The notes beneath the pieces are model-generated. The model saw only the letters and a list, made by a program, of their open reading frames with translations. It was not told the DNA's origin and did no database searches. The translations under genes and the position numbers were made by a program. DNA of 64,000 bases from an uncultured Clostridia bacterium (GTDB taxonomy: Bacteria; Bacillota; Clostridia; Christensenellales; Pumilibacteraceae): NCBI GenBank assembly GCA_948440265.1, contig CAOJOK010000001.1:412187-476186 (forward strand), written 5' to 3'. Of this stretch, positions 27,932 to 36,903 are shown in pieces (the stretch's first letter is position 1; each line of letters begins with the position of its first letter).

Positions 27932-29709
27932 TATTCACTCTCCCTGCCGACAAGCGCGCCGAGTTCCGTGCGCAGTTGTCTGTCTATCTCGTCGAATTCG
28001 GCGATATTTTTTTCTTCTATATACTTGCTTCTTCCGATACGTTCCTTGGCGGAAATAGCAAGCACGTCTTCCAGCGACGCCCCTGCCGAAAGCGCTTCTT
28101 CCGACTGTTTATGGCAGTCTATGATGAGCTTCAACATTCTGTACTGCTTGACAAGCGACGCATAGGTATCCACTTCGTGGAATGCGTTTTGGTGCAGGTA
28201 GTCCTCTCTCAAAGACTTTGCCGCTTCCATTGTGAGCCTGTCGCGCGGCGACAGAGCGTCCATACCGACAAGGCGGACTATTTCGTCGAGCTGGGCTTCT
28301 TCCTGCAAAAGGCGCATTGCGCGCGCCCTGTACGCGTTGAAATCGGGAGCGACGTTTGCCGAATACCAACCGCTCAAACGGTCGGAATACAGGCTGTAGC
28401 TTACCAGCCAATCGATTGCAGGGAAATGTCTTTTATACGCAAGCGCGCTGGACAGTCCCCAATAGACCTTGACTATGCGAAGCGTTGCCTGCGACACGGG
28501 TTCGGACATATCGCCGCCCGGAGGAGACACCGCGCCTATCGCCGTGACCGAGCCGATACGTTCCTTGCTCGAGAGTGCGGACACTATTCCTGCGCGCTCG
28601 TAAAACTCCGCAAGGCGGCTGGAAAGGTATGCGGGATAGCCTTCTTCGCCCGGCATTTCTTCCAGACGTCCCGACATTTCGCGCAGTGCTTCCGCCCAGC
28701 GCGACGTGGAGTCCGCCATTATAGCCACGCTATATCCCATATCTCTGAAATACTCGGCAATGGTTATTCCCGTATAGATACTCGCTTCGCGCGCGGCGAC
28801 GGGCATATCCGACGTATTGGCGATAAGCACCGTGCGCTTCATAAGCGGCTTGCCCGTTTTGGGGTCGTTAAGCTCGGGGAATTCGTTTAAGACGTCGGTC
28901 ATTTCGTTGCCGCGTTCTCCGCAGCCGACGTACACGATTATGTCCGCGTCCGCCCATTTTGCGAGCTGGTGCTGAACCACGGTTTTGCCGCTTCCGAAAG
29001 GACCGGGAACCGCCGCGACGCCGCCTTCGGCTATCGGAAACAGCGTGTCTATTACGCGCTGTCCCGTTATGAGCGGACGCGAGGGGGCTATTTTCGTCTT
29101 ATACGGTCTGCCCCGTCTGACCGGCCATTTCTGCGCCATACGGACGTTGACCTTTTCGCCCTCGTCGTTTTTGAGCACGGCAACGACGTCGTCCACGGTG
29201 AAGCTTCCTTCTTCTATCCTTTCCACGACGCCGCTCTTGTTCGGCGGAATCATTATTCTGTGTTCGACGACTTCGTTTTCGGCAACCGTGCCTATTATGT
29301 CGCCTGCTTCCACTTTATCGCCGACCTTGACTGTGGGATGAAAATCCCATTTCTTTTTTCTGTCGAGCGCGGGCACGTCGAGACCGCGGCCTATTCTGTC
29401 GCCGCTCTTTTCCACGAGCTTGGCAAGAGGTCGCTGTATGCCGTCGTATATGCTTTCTATGAGTCCCGGTCCGAGTTCCACGGAAAGCGGCGCGTTTGTG
29501 GATACGACTTCTTCGCCCGGTCCGAGCATACTCGTTTCTTCATAGACCTGTATGGAAGCCTTATCGCCGCGAAGCTCTATGACTTCACCTATGAGCTTCT
29601 TTTCCGAAACTCTGACGACGTCGTACATCTTCACGTCCGCCATTCCTTCCGCCACTATGAGCGGACCGCTGACTTTTATTATTTTACCTTTCACAGAGTT
29701 TACCTCCAC
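27931..29709 (-). CDS. ntpA: V-type ATP synthase catalytic subunit A
   Basis: A 592-residue catalytic subunit. The P-loop GPFGSGKT near residue 235, the catalytic Glu in GCGERGNEM, the A-type insertion domain (residues about 110-200) and [27 protein letters not shown] are all intact. It hydrolyses or makes ATP in alternation with subunit B. ATG preceded by AAACTCTGTGAAAGG-type leader 20 bp after subunit F. Confidence 0.98.
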   Translation of the reverse strand: MEVNSVKGKIIKVSGPLIVAEGMADVKMYDVVRVSEKKLIGEVIELRGDKASIQVYEETSMLGPGEEVVSTNAPLSVELGPGLIESIYDGIQRPLAKLVEKSGDRIGRGLDVPALDRKKKWDFHPTVKVGDKVEAGDIIGTVAENEVVEHRIMIPPNKSGVVERIEEGSFTVDDVVAVLKNDEGEKVNVRMAQKWPVRRGRPYKTKIAPSRPLITGQRVIDTLFPIAEGGVAAVPGPFGSGKTVVQHQLAKWADADIIVYVGCGERGNEMTDVLNEFPELNDPKTGKPLMKRTVLIANTSDMPVAAREASIYTGITIAEYFRDMGYSVAIMADSTSRWAEALREMSGRLEEMPGEEGYPAYLSSRLAEFYERAGIVSALSSKERIGSVTAIGAVSPPGGDMSEPVSQATLRIVKVYWGLSSALAYKRHFPAIDWLVSYSLYSDRLSGWYSANVAPDFNAYRARAMRLLQEEAQLDEIVRLVGMDALSPRDRLTMEAAKSLREDYLHQNAFHEVDTYASLVKQYRMLKLIIDCHKQSEEALSAGASLEDVLAISAKERIGRSKYIEEKNIAEFDEIDRQLRTELGALVGRESE

Positions 29710-29728
29710 GACTTATCTGTCTTTATTT

Positions 29729-30049
29729 CTATTTGAATATATCCACGCCGACTGCCTTTTCCACGTCCCTGCTTATGCCTGCCATACCGAAACCGTTCGT
29801 GCCGTTTGCCGACGGTATGGGTATGACCACGGGATAGGGCTGTGTTTTGAGCTGTTCGATTTGTTTTTCCAGCATAACGGCTATGTTTTCCGTAACAAAC
29901 ACTATCGCATACTTTTCGTTTACGAGCTTTTTAAGCGTGTGCAGAGCGTTCATTTCGTTATCCGCGGTGAACACGTCCGCGCCTGCCGCTTTGAATATTT
30001 CCACGCTGTCGCCGTCGCCCAAAACGGCTATCTTTCCCGTTTCTTTCAA
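29729..30049 (-). CDS. V-type ATP synthase subunit F
   Basis: A 106-residue central-stalk subunit with GKIAVLGDGDSVEIFKAAGAD at the N-terminus and YAIVFVTENIAVMLE, the Rossmann-like pattern of subunit F. I chose the TTG at 30049 because it overlaps the subunit C stop in a TTGA pattern like the other junctions, and lies 8 nt after GAGG. An in-frame GTG at 30058 would sit directly on that ribosome site. The C-terminal helix (VGVDIFK) is short but normal. Confidence 0.88.
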   Translation of the reverse strand: MKETGKIAVLGDGDSVEIFKAAGADVFTADNEMNALHTLKKLVNEKYAIVFVTENIAVMLEKQIEQLKTQPYPVVIPIPSANGTNGFGMAGISRDVEKAVGVDIFK

Positions 30050-31017
30050 AATGACCACCTCACGCGCTTATTTATCTCGTCCCTTGCGCCGTTTTTGATG
30101 CAGGTGACGATTATGCCCACCGTCTTGTATTCGTTCATCGCCGCCGCATAGTAATGCAAAGTCGGCGCTTCGGACAGCATATTCTCTATATCTCCGTCGA
30201 AGAACGAGCTTTCGATAGCGCCTGCGTCGCTCTCGAAAGCGGGCAGAGCGGCAAAACCGCCGTCCGAAACCCGTTTCAAAATATCGTAATATTCCGTTTC
30301 CGAAAAGTGCGACGCGAAGTTTTCCAGACCGCCGCGCACGGCTTCGCCCAACGCTTCGGCTTTCAAAGAGCCGCCCTGCAAAAACATTTCGTCCGACTGC
30401 GACGCGTCCGCTTTCAGGCGCATAGCGCGCAGTGCCGCAATCAGGTTGGCGAAATCTATTTTCGCAGTCACATACTTCTTCACCGCTTTTCCGCATTTTT
30501 TGGCTTTGGCGGACATTTCGGCGTACATAGCTTTGGTGAGCGCGGCGTCTATCTGTGCGGCGGAAAGCGGCTTGCGCATATTTTCTTCGTCCAACTTTTT
30601 CAGAGCTTCCGCAAGTATATCCGAGCAAGTCGAATAGTCGCCCCTTTCCACGGCTTCTCCGACGTCGTTTTCCAAAGCGTACAGAGCGTCTTCTCTCGGC
30701 GCGACGCCGAGTTTGAATTTATAGCGCGCCTTGACGTTGTTATATGCAAACCGCATCAAAAGCACCGCCGCGGTATTTTCGTCGAAGCAGTCGCTTTCCA
30801 CAAAGTTTATCAGCCGACGGGTTTCCGCTTCTATGAGCGCGTCCGCGCCGAAATCGGCGGTTGCGTGAATCAGCGAACCGTAGCCGTAATCGACAAGCAT
30901 TTTGCCGAGACTGTCGGCGTCGGCTTCCGCAAGTCTGCGCAGTTTCTCCTGCGACAGCAGTCTGCCTTCGTTCTGCTTTGCCAGAGTATTCGCATATATC
31001 TTCGTAGTTACAGCCAT
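30046..31017 (-). CDS. ntpC: V-type ATP synthase subunit C
   Basis: A 323-residue all-helical funnel subunit that joins the central stalk to the membrane ring. Family marks are the N-terminal YANTLAKQNEGRLLSQEKLRRLAEAD, a middle YNNVKARYKFKLG, and the C-terminal EAPTLHYYAAAMNEYKTVGIIVTCIKNG, the RxKxxExxNIRxI-like end seen in bacterial subunit C. Overlaps subunit F by 4 nt. Confidence 0.93.
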   Translation of the reverse strand: MAVTTKIYANTLAKQNEGRLLSQEKLRRLAEADADSLGKMLVDYGYGSLIHATADFGADALIEAETRRLINFVESDCFDENTAAVLLMRFAYNNVKARYKFKLGVAPREDALYALENDVGEAVERGDYSTCSDILAEALKKLDEENMRKPLSAAQIDAALTKAMYAEMSAKAKKCGKAVKKYVTAKIDFANLIAALRAMRLKADASQSDEMFLQGGSLKAEALGEAVRGGLENFASHFSETEYYDILKRVSDGGFAALPAFESDAGAIESSFFDGDIENMLSEAPTLHYYAAAMNEYKTVGIIVTCIKNGARDEINKRVRWSF

Positions 31018-31027
31018 TAAATACGTC

Positions 31028-31609
31028 CTATTTGAAAAGCCTTGCGGCTATTTCGCCTTCCGTCGACGAGCGCAGTTGCTTGACAATCGTTTCGAAAGTC
31101 AAGTTTTTATCGCACTTATAGCCGACGAGAATTATGCCGCCCTTGCCCTTATGCTGTTTGCTCGACAGCGTCAAATCTTTCCCTATCGACGAACCGAGCG
31201 ACGTCGCCCAATCGTAGTTCAGGCGTTTTGCGTCGCGCTCCGAAATCATTATCTCGTCGCCGTCGTCGGCATAGCGTTTGACAAGCTCGCCGATAAACTC
31301 GCGGTATACGTGGTCGGTCATATTGAGCGTCTTGACTATTGCCGCGTCGTACACCTTGTCTATGACCGCCTGTTTGGCGGCAAGCAGTTGTTTTCTGCCG
31401 TCCAGCGCGGCAAGAGTGAGCTTGCGCTCCGTATCTCTTTCCGCCTGCTGTTTCGCCGTCTTTATCCGCTCCGCGCGCTCCTTTTCCAGAGCGTTGCGCG
31501 TCTGCTGCAGCAGCGCGTCCTTTTCGGCAAGCGCGTCGCCTACTATTCCTTCCGCCTTTTTCTCGGCTTCGGAAATTATGCTGTTTATAATCGCTTCTTT
31601 TCCGTCCAT
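31028..31609 (-). CDS. ntpE: V-type ATP synthase subunit E
   Basis: A 193-residue peripheral-stalk subunit. The N-terminal 90 residues are a long charged helix with Ala heptads (EAIINSIISEAEKKAEGIVGD), the C-terminal part has the small alpha/beta head (GGIILVGYKCDKNLTFETIVKQLR). It pairs with the subunit G/H coiled coil at the start of the operon. GGGAG precedes the ATG. Confidence 0.92.
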   Translation of the reverse strand: MDGKEAIINSIISEAEKKAEGIVGDALAEKDALLQQTRNALEKERAERIKTAKQQAERDTERKLTLAALDGRKQLLAAKQAVIDKVYDAAIVKTLNMTDHVYREFIGELVKRYADDGDEIMISERDAKRLNYDWATSLGSSIGKDLTLSSKQHKGKGGIILVGYKCDKNLTFETIVKQLRSSTEGEIAARLFK

Positions 31610-31625
31610 TATGACTCCCGATGGC

Positions 31626-32105
31626 TTATGCTCCGATGGGCATCAAGAACACGCCGAGCAGAGAAACTATAAGTGCGAATATGGCGAAGATTTCCACCAT
31701 AACCGCAAACAGTATCGCGTGTCCGACCTGCTTTTCCTGTTTGCCCAAAAGGTTGATACCGCTGACGACGACCGCGCCCTGCGCTATTGCGGACACGAAT
31801 CCCACAACGGCTATCGGCAGGCAAAGGCACAGCAAGGCTATACCCTGCTGAACGGTCACGTCGTTGACGGGTCCGCCGAGAATATTGAGCTTGACGAGCA
31901 TTATGAACGCCACGACGAAGCCGTAAAGTCCCTGCGAGGACGGCAGCAGCTGCAACACCATTGCGTTACCGAACTTCGACGGGTCTTTGCTCATAAGCGC
32001 GCTTGCTGCCTGTCCCGCTCTGCCCACGCCGATTGCCGAACCGACGCCGGAAAGAAGTATTGCGAGTGCGGCTCCTATGAGAGCGTAAAAATGTCCCATT
32101 CCCAT
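31626..32105 (-). CDS. ntpK: V-type ATP synthase subunit K (proteolipid)
   Basis: A 159-residue rotor-ring proteolipid with four membrane helices from an internal duplication, as in Enterococcus hirae NtpK. The ion-site residues known from NtpK are matched here as L54, S57 (Thr in NtpK), Q58 in LPSSQGLYGF, Q109 in AQGAVVV, and the carboxylate E138 in VMVEIFAIF. This set favours Na+ over H+ coupling. GGAGG lies 13 nt before the ATG. Confidence 0.95.
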   Translation of the reverse strand: MGMGHFYALIGAALAILLSGVGSAIGVGRAGQAASALMSKDPSKFGNAMVLQLLPSSQGLYGFVVAFIMLVKLNILGGPVNDVTVQQGIALLCLCLPIAVVGFVSAIAQGAVVVSGINLLGKQEKQVGHAILFAVMVEIFAIFALIVSLLGVFLMPIGA

Positions 32106-32168
32106 AATTGTTTTTATACCTCCGTAAAATAGATTCTTTATTGATTGCTTATTGATTTATTTAAAGCA

Positions 32169-34187
32169 TTACGCACCGGAAATATCCCTGCTCCTGCTTT
32201 TTTCTGTCTTTTGTTTCCGCTTTCTCTGCGGCAGGAAAGGTTTGAGTTTTACATACTTCGTGTTCTCGCCCATAGGGTTGAACAGTCTGCCGCCGCCGTC
32301 ATAGAATTTGCTGTAAAACTCTATGAACTGCAGGCGCGCGTTATGGACGTAAGAGGACAGCAGTCCGAGACCGAGATTGAACGCGTGCAGCGGTATCAGC
32401 ACTATTATGCCTATCACATAGCCGAATACGCCGAAGCCGAAGAACAGCGAACCGAGCGTATTGAACGCCAGCGCTATTGCGGACGAGGCGAGCGCAAGAC
32501 CGAACAGTCTGGCATAGCTCAAAACATCGGACAACAGGTTCATAAGGTCGTACAGACCCGTAAAGCCGCCGACTATCTTGCCTGCTATCGTGGGTTTGGC
32601 GTGACCTGCGGTCAGCACTATGCCGACAAGGGAGGCGACAATCACTATTATGCCTGCCGTGGTGACGCTCGGGAGCTTTAAGAGCATTGCGAGCATTATC
32701 AGTCCCACGCCGATTATTATTGTTATCTTGAACACCACGTCCACTATGCCCGCAAAGTATTTCTTTTGTTTGAACATTTTGGCGGCGTACAGTCCGTAGC
32801 CGAACACTATCTGTATCGCTCCGAGCACAAGGCTCAATCCGAACATAGTAAGAGGCTCGTCCATCGGGTTGAACCACAGCGCCGGTATGCCCTCTATTCC
32901 GAACAGACCGCCGAACAGTATGCCCCAGAAAATCGTGGACACGCCGCATATTCCTATCAGCGCAATCAGTCTGCCCGTACCCTTTTCCGGTTTCAGCAGT
33001 TTCAGCGCGACAAGCGCGACGACGGTCATTATCACGCCGTAACCTGCATCCGCCATCATAAAGCCGTAAAAAATGAAGAAGAACGTCGCCATAAACGGAT
33101 TCGGGTCCGTCTCGCCGTAGCCCGGCGGCGAATAGAGATTGGTGACGTCTTCGAACGGCGCAATCACTTTCGGATTTTCCAGAAGCGTCGGCGGATTGTC
33201 GTCGGCTTCGGGCTCGGTCACGAATATGCACACGCGCTCTGTTTGAGAGCGCACTCTTTCGCACACTTCTTCGGCGGCGTCTTTCGGCAGCCAGCCTTCT
33301 ATGACGAAAGTTTCTTCCGTGCGCACGAAGCCTTCCGCCGCGTGCGCCTTTTCGGCTTCGAGCACGGCGGCGTCGTACAGCACTTTCAAATCGTCGAAAT
33401 ACGACGCATAGTTCAGCGACGAATCGAGCAGTTCCCCGTCTTCCTTTTGAAGCTCGGCTCTGCGCAGGTTTAAGTCCGCCGTCATATTTTCCGCAGTAGC
33501 TTCGTCTTTGAACTCCGTTTCGGAAAAGCCCGAGTCGCTTAAAATATTCAGCGCTTTCTGCCTGTCTTCTTTCAATACTATCACAAGCGCAAGCGTGCCG
33601 CGCTCCGTCGGATAACATTCGGTGACCGACGCCATATCGGAGTTTTTCAATCTGTCGAGGTTGGCTGTCGCGGCATCGGCGTATACCAAAAGGCGCGACG
33701 TTTTCGACGTATCGCAGACGTCGGAGAACTTCAACGGGAACGACAGATACGGAAAAAGCGCGCGGACGGACGCGTCTATGCGAGCCTTTTCCGCCTTTAT
33801 TTCCGCCCGTCTGAAACTTATCTTTTCCATTTCGTCGACTTTGGACAGCAGTTCGTATTCCCTTGCCGCCACGTCTTCGAGTTCGCCGTATTCCAATTCG
33901 CGGCGTTTATTCGAGCGCTTTTTGCGCTTTTTGTATTCCTTGTCCTTTCTGTGGTTTTCCCTGTCTTCCGCTTCGGCTCTTGTCAGAAAGTCCAGCGCGA
34001 AAGCCGCTTTCACCTGTCTTGCGACCGCTTTGTCCAATCTTGCTCCGTCAAAAGGGCGCGACTCTATTTCCACCCCTTTTGTGGGGCAGACTTCGAAAAC
34101 GCCGGATTTTGCCAGCGTATCCAAAACTTTATCGCATTCGGCGGTCAGACCGACCAGCCGCAGTTTGCTCATTTCGACAACAGACAT
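32169..34187 (-). CDS. ntpI: V-type ATP synthase subunit I (a-type stator)
   Basis: A 672-residue protein: an N-terminal cytosolic arm with coiled coils (residues 1-370, start SVVEMSKLRLVGLTAECDKVLDTL), and a C-terminal membrane domain with about seven to eight helices from residue 375. SYVHNARLQFIEFYSKFYDGGGRLF near the end contains the essential Arg that releases the ion from the ring. The charged middle (KDKEYKKRKKRSNKRRELEYG) is unusually basic. Ion translocation occurs at its interface with subunit K. Confidence 0.95.
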   Translation of the reverse strand: MSVVEMSKLRLVGLTAECDKVLDTLAKSGVFEVCPTKGVEIESRPFDGARLDKAVARQVKAAFALDFLTRAEAEDRENHRKDKEYKKRKKRSNKRRELEYGELEDVAAREYELLSKVDEMEKISFRRAEIKAEKARIDASVRALFPYLSFPLKFSDVCDTSKTSRLLVYADAATANLDRLKNSDMASVTECYPTERGTLALVIVLKEDRQKALNILSDSGFSETEFKDEATAENMTADLNLRRAELQKEDGELLDSSLNYASYFDDLKVLYDAAVLEAEKAHAAEGFVRTEETFVIEGWLPKDAAEEVCERVRSQTERVCIFVTEPEADDNPPTLLENPKVIAPFEDVTNLYSPPGYGETDPNPFMATFFFIFYGFMMADAGYGVIMTVVALVALKLLKPEKGTGRLIALIGICGVSTIFWGILFGGLFGIEGIPALWFNPMDEPLTMFGLSLVLGAIQIVFGYGLYAAKMFKQKKYFAGIVDVVFKITIIIGVGLIMLAMLLKLPSVTTAGIIVIVASLVGIVLTAGHAKPTIAGKIVGGFTGLYDLMNLLSDVLSYARLFGLALASSAIALAFNTLGSLFFGFGVFGYVIGIIVLIPLHAFNLGLGLLSSYVHNARLQFIEFYSKFYDGGGRLFNPMGENTKYVKLKPFLPQRKRKQKTEKSRSRDISGA

Positions 34188-34210
34188 TTTTAACCGTTAC
34201 GCTCCGCTTC

Positions 34211-34525
34211 TTATATTTTGGATATTTTTTCGGCGATGCGTTCCACGCACTTGCCGAACTCGCGCTCGTTCACCTTTACGATTGCCGCGGCATCGGACTT
34301 TGTCTGTCTCATCACCTGCGCCGCCTTTTCTTCGGCTTGCTTTTCCGCCTGTTTTTCGATTTCGGTTATCTCGGCTTTGAGGCGCTCGGCATATTCTTTT
34401 TTTACCTGTTCGACTTCTTCCGCCGCGGAATTCCTGATATTTGCCGCGCGCTCTCTTGCGGCGGCGATTATTTCATCGGCTTTCTTCTCCGCTTCGGTTA
34501 TTTCTTTCATAACATCGTTTATCAT
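34211..34525 (-). CDS. V-type ATP synthase peripheral-stalk subunit (G/H)
   Basis: A 104-residue coiled coil (INDVMKEITEAEKKADEIIAAARERA, then long Ala/Glu/Lys heptads) that partners subunit E. ATG at 34525 follows GAGGG; an in-frame GTG four codons upstream is less likely. It opens the V-ATPase gene order G-I-K-E-C-F-A-B-D and lies 25 bp after rpiB. Confidence 0.85.
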   Translation of the reverse strand: MINDVMKEITEAEKKADEIIAAARERAANIRNSAAEEVEQVKKEYAERLKAEITEIEKQAEKQAEEKAAQVMRQTKSDAAAIVKVNEREFGKCVERIAEKISKI

Positions 34526-34550
34526 AGACCCTCTCACTACACAAACCGTT

Positions 34551-35000
34551 TCATTTGAAATATCTCTTTTCCGTTTCCGTTATCTGACCTATTCTGCGCG
34601 CGTGGCGCTCTTCTTTCGAAAACGGCGTGTCCAAAAACGTTTCCACTATTTTCAGCACGTTGCCTATGCCCATATTGCGCTGACCGACGGCAAGCACGTT
34701 GGCGTCGTTATGCAGTCTTGTCGCTTCCGCCGAAAACACGTCGGCGCACAGCGCGCATCGTATGCCTTTTACTTTATTGGCGGCAATGCTCATACCTATC
34801 CCCGTGCCGCATATCAATATGCCTGCACTGCACTTTCCGCCTGCCACCGCAAGCGCGACTTTTTCGGCGATTACGGGATAGTCGCAGCTTTCGCCTTCCT
34901 GCGTGCCGCAGTCCAAGACCTGCTCTTTGCGCTTTTCCAACAGTGCCTTTATCTCTTTTTTATATTCGGTCGCCGCGTGGTCGCAGCCGATTGCTATCAT
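34551..35000 (-). CDS. rpiB: Ribose-5-phosphate isomerase B
   Basis: A 149-residue enzyme that interconverts ribose 5-phosphate and ribulose 5-phosphate. MIAIGCDHAATEYKKEIK at the start and the catalytic Cys in ILICGTGIGMSIAANKVKGIRCAL are present, with RLHNDANVLAVGQRNMG later. ATG 35000 is preferred over two upstream in-frame codons because GGAGG lies 12 nt before it. It has its own consensus-like promoter and appears to lead the V-ATPase operon. Confidence 0.96.
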   Translation of the reverse strand: MIAIGCDHAATEYKKEIKALLEKRKEQVLDCGTQEGESCDYPVIAEKVALAVAGGKCSAGILICGTGIGMSIAANKVKGIRCALCADVFSAEATRLHNDANVLAVGQRNMGIGNVLKIVETFLDTPFSKEERHARRIGQITETEKRYFK

Positions 35001-35035
35001 AGAAAACAGCATCCTCCGCACTTTCTATTATGTCT

Positions 35036-35064
35036 ATTATACTATATAAAAATGATTTAATCAA
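35036..35064 (-). promoter_or_regulatory. Promoter of rpiB and probably the V-ATPase operon
   Basis: Minus strand: TTGATT (35064-35059), 17 bp, TATAAT (35041-35036). No other strong promoter is visible before the subunit G/H gene. Confidence 0.75.
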
Positions 35065-35095
35065 TTATTTGACAAATATTTTTCTTTAATTCCGT

Positions 35096-35857
35096 TTATT
35101 TTACCGCGTCCAGAGCCGCCGCATATACCTGCGGACAGGCGTTTAAAAGCCGCCGTGCCGTTGCGCGGTAGGCCTCGAGCGGCTGTCCGTAAGGGTCGGG
35201 CACTTCGCCGCCGCCGTCGAGCATACCCAAAGTTACGGCTTTCAAACCGCCTATCGCTCTTTTATGCGATTCCGACATACAAACGATTATGTCGCTCTCG
35301 TCCACGTCCGCCCAGGTGAGCTGCTGTGAAAAATGCATTGCGACTTTTATGTTCATTTCTTTCAGCGCGGCATAGGCGTTATCGCTCATATCGCTTCCCG
35401 TCTGCGCGGCAAGCCCCGCGCTTCTCACGTCGAAAGCGTCTTCTTCTCCGCGGCGTTTCAGATAGTCGCGGAAAATATACTGCGCCATTGCCGAGCGGCA
35501 GGTGTTTCCCGTGCAGACGAACGTCACAAAAATCGGCTTTAAAGTCCGCTTCGGCGCGGCGGGCTGTTCTTTCGGCTGTTCGATTTTCGGCTGTTCGATT
35601 TTCGGCTGTTCGACTTTCGGTTGTTCGCTTATTTCGGGCGGAACCTGCGTTTGCTCATTTTTACGGGCGTCGCTCTCGCGCTTTGTCTTTTTCGGTTTTT
35701 TTAAAGCTATCGGTCTGGCGGTCGGTTTGTCCTCCTCTCTCAAAGGCGGAGCGCCGACGTTTATCGTGGGCTTTTTTTCCTTGCCGCGCTTCTTCTTTTG
35801 CGGCGGTGCGGTTTTGACCGTCGGTTCTTTGGGCGTTTTGTTTTTCCTGCCTGCCAT
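35096..35857 (-). CDS. Low-molecular-weight protein phosphatase with Lys/Pro-rich N-terminal tail
   Basis: A 253-residue protein. Residues about 115-253 are the LMW phosphatase domain: FVTFVCTGNTCRSAMAQY holds the C-x5-R-S catalytic loop and GEVPDPYGQPLEAYR the general-acid Asp. A Thr after the Gly-Asn (GNTCRS) is the pattern of arginine-phosphatase-like (YwlE) members. The first 115 residues are disordered, with Lys-rich blocks and a PKIEQ repeat (EQPKVEQPKIEQPKIEQPKE). Start ATG at 35857 overlaps the stop of tsaC (TGATG). B. subtilis ywlE lies close to ywlC, so the pairing is conserved, but the long tail is unusual. Confidence 0.85.
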   Translation of the reverse strand: MAGRKNKTPKEPTVKTAPPQKKKRGKEKKPTINVGAPPLREEDKPTARPIALKKPKKTKRESDARKNEQTQVPPEISEQPKVEQPKIEQPKIEQPKEQPAAPKRTLKPIFVTFVCTGNTCRSAMAQYIFRDYLKRRGEEDAFDVRSAGLAAQTGSDMSDNAYAALKEMNIKVAMHFSQQLTWADVDESDIIVCMSESHKRAIGGLKAVTLGMLDGGGEVPDPYGQPLEAYRATARRLLNACPQVYAAALDAVK

Positions 35858-36858
35858 CAGATTATTCGACCTCCGCTGGATTTTATCAATCGGTTTATGA
35901 GCGACGAGCCTATTCCGCCGTCTTCCACGCCTTCGGCAATCACGACGTTGTAGCACCTGTCGTCGGCAAGGCGCAAATCGGCAAACAGGTTGTGCGCATA
36001 GTCGTCATAGGTCTTGCCCACTTTCAGCGTCGCTCTGTCGCCGTATTTTTCGGCGTTGCCGCTCAAACACATTATGACCGGCTTTTTTCCGCTCTGCGAC
36101 AGCTTGTCGTACCAATCGCATATCGACTGCGACATACTGTCGTAATACGCCGAAAACAGCACTTCGGCTTTGGGCGCGTAGTGCTTATACTTCATACCCG
36201 GGCAGAGCGCGACTCCGTCTTCTTTCGCCGTTTCGAGCTCGCCCGCCACTTCGCGCAGTTTTTCGGGCGGCAGTCCGCCGGGGCGCAGTATGCGCGGCTT
36301 GTCCGAAGTCAAATCGAGCACCGTCGATTCTATGCCGATTTTACAGGAGCCGCCGTCGAGAATGTACGGGATTTTTCCGTACAAATCGTTGTAAACGTGA
36401 CGCGCGGTCGTGGGACTGGGTCTGCCGCTCAAATTTGCCGACGGTGCGCAAATGGGCACTCCCGACGCCTTTATCAGCGACAGCGCCGCGGAAGATTTGG
36501 GTATGCGGACCGCCACGGTATCCAAGCCGCCCGTTACGGCGCTCGGCACGCAGGGTTTCTTCTTCATAACCAATGTCAGCGGTCCCGGCATAAACGCCGC
36601 GGCAAGTTTGAGCGCAAGCGGCGGTATCTTTTCCACGACAGCCGAAACGCCGTTTATCGACGCGACGTGGACTATCAAGGGGTTATCGCTCGGTCTGCCC
36701 TTTGCCGCATATATTTTCGACGCGGCTGTTTCGTCGAGCGCGTTTGCACCCAGACCGTATACCGTTTCGGTCGGGAATGCCACCAGTTCGCCGTTTTTTA
36801 TTGCGTCTGCGCACAGTTTGATATTTTCCGAAGTTATCGGCAGTATTTTCGTATCCAT
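35857..36858 (-). CDS. tsaC: Threonylcarbamoyl-AMP synthase (TsaC/Sua5/YwlC)
   Basis: A 333-residue enzyme that makes threonylcarbamoyl-AMP for the t6A37 modification of tRNAs. The YrdC domain (residues 1-200) has the KxR/SxN-type sites: LVAFPTETVYGLGANA, KGRPSDNPLIVHV, and APSANLSGRPSPTTARHV. The extra C-terminal Sua5 domain (about 220-333) makes this the long Sua5/YwlC form. GAGGA precedes the ATG. It is divergent from the 257-residue membrane gene and shares a 45-bp intergenic region with it. Confidence 0.96.
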   Translation of the reverse strand: MDTKILPITSENIKLCADAIKNGELVAFPTETVYGLGANALDETAASKIYAAKGRPSDNPLIVHVASINGVSAVVEKIPPLALKLAAAFMPGPLTLVMKKKPCVPSAVTGGLDTVAVRIPKSSAALSLIKASGVPICAPSANLSGRPSPTTARHVYNDLYGKIPYILDGGSCKIGIESTVLDLTSDKPRILRPGGLPPEKLREVAGELETAKEDGVALCPGMKYKHYAPKAEVLFSAYYDSMSQSICDWYDKLSQSGKKPVIMCLSGNAEKYGDRATLKVGKTYDDYAHNLFADLRLADDRCYNVVIAEGVEDGGIGSSLINRLIKSSGGRII

Positions 36859-36890
36859 AATATCCTCGTATAAATCGACGGTTTTAAGTC

Positions 36891-36896
36891 TATAAT
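36891..36896 (+). promoter_or_regulatory. -10 box next to a start codon (leaderless candidate)
   Basis: TATAAT ends 7 nt before the ATG at 36904; there is no Shine-Dalgarno and no clear -35. Confidence 0.5.
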
Positions 36897-36903
36897 CTCC
36901 GAT

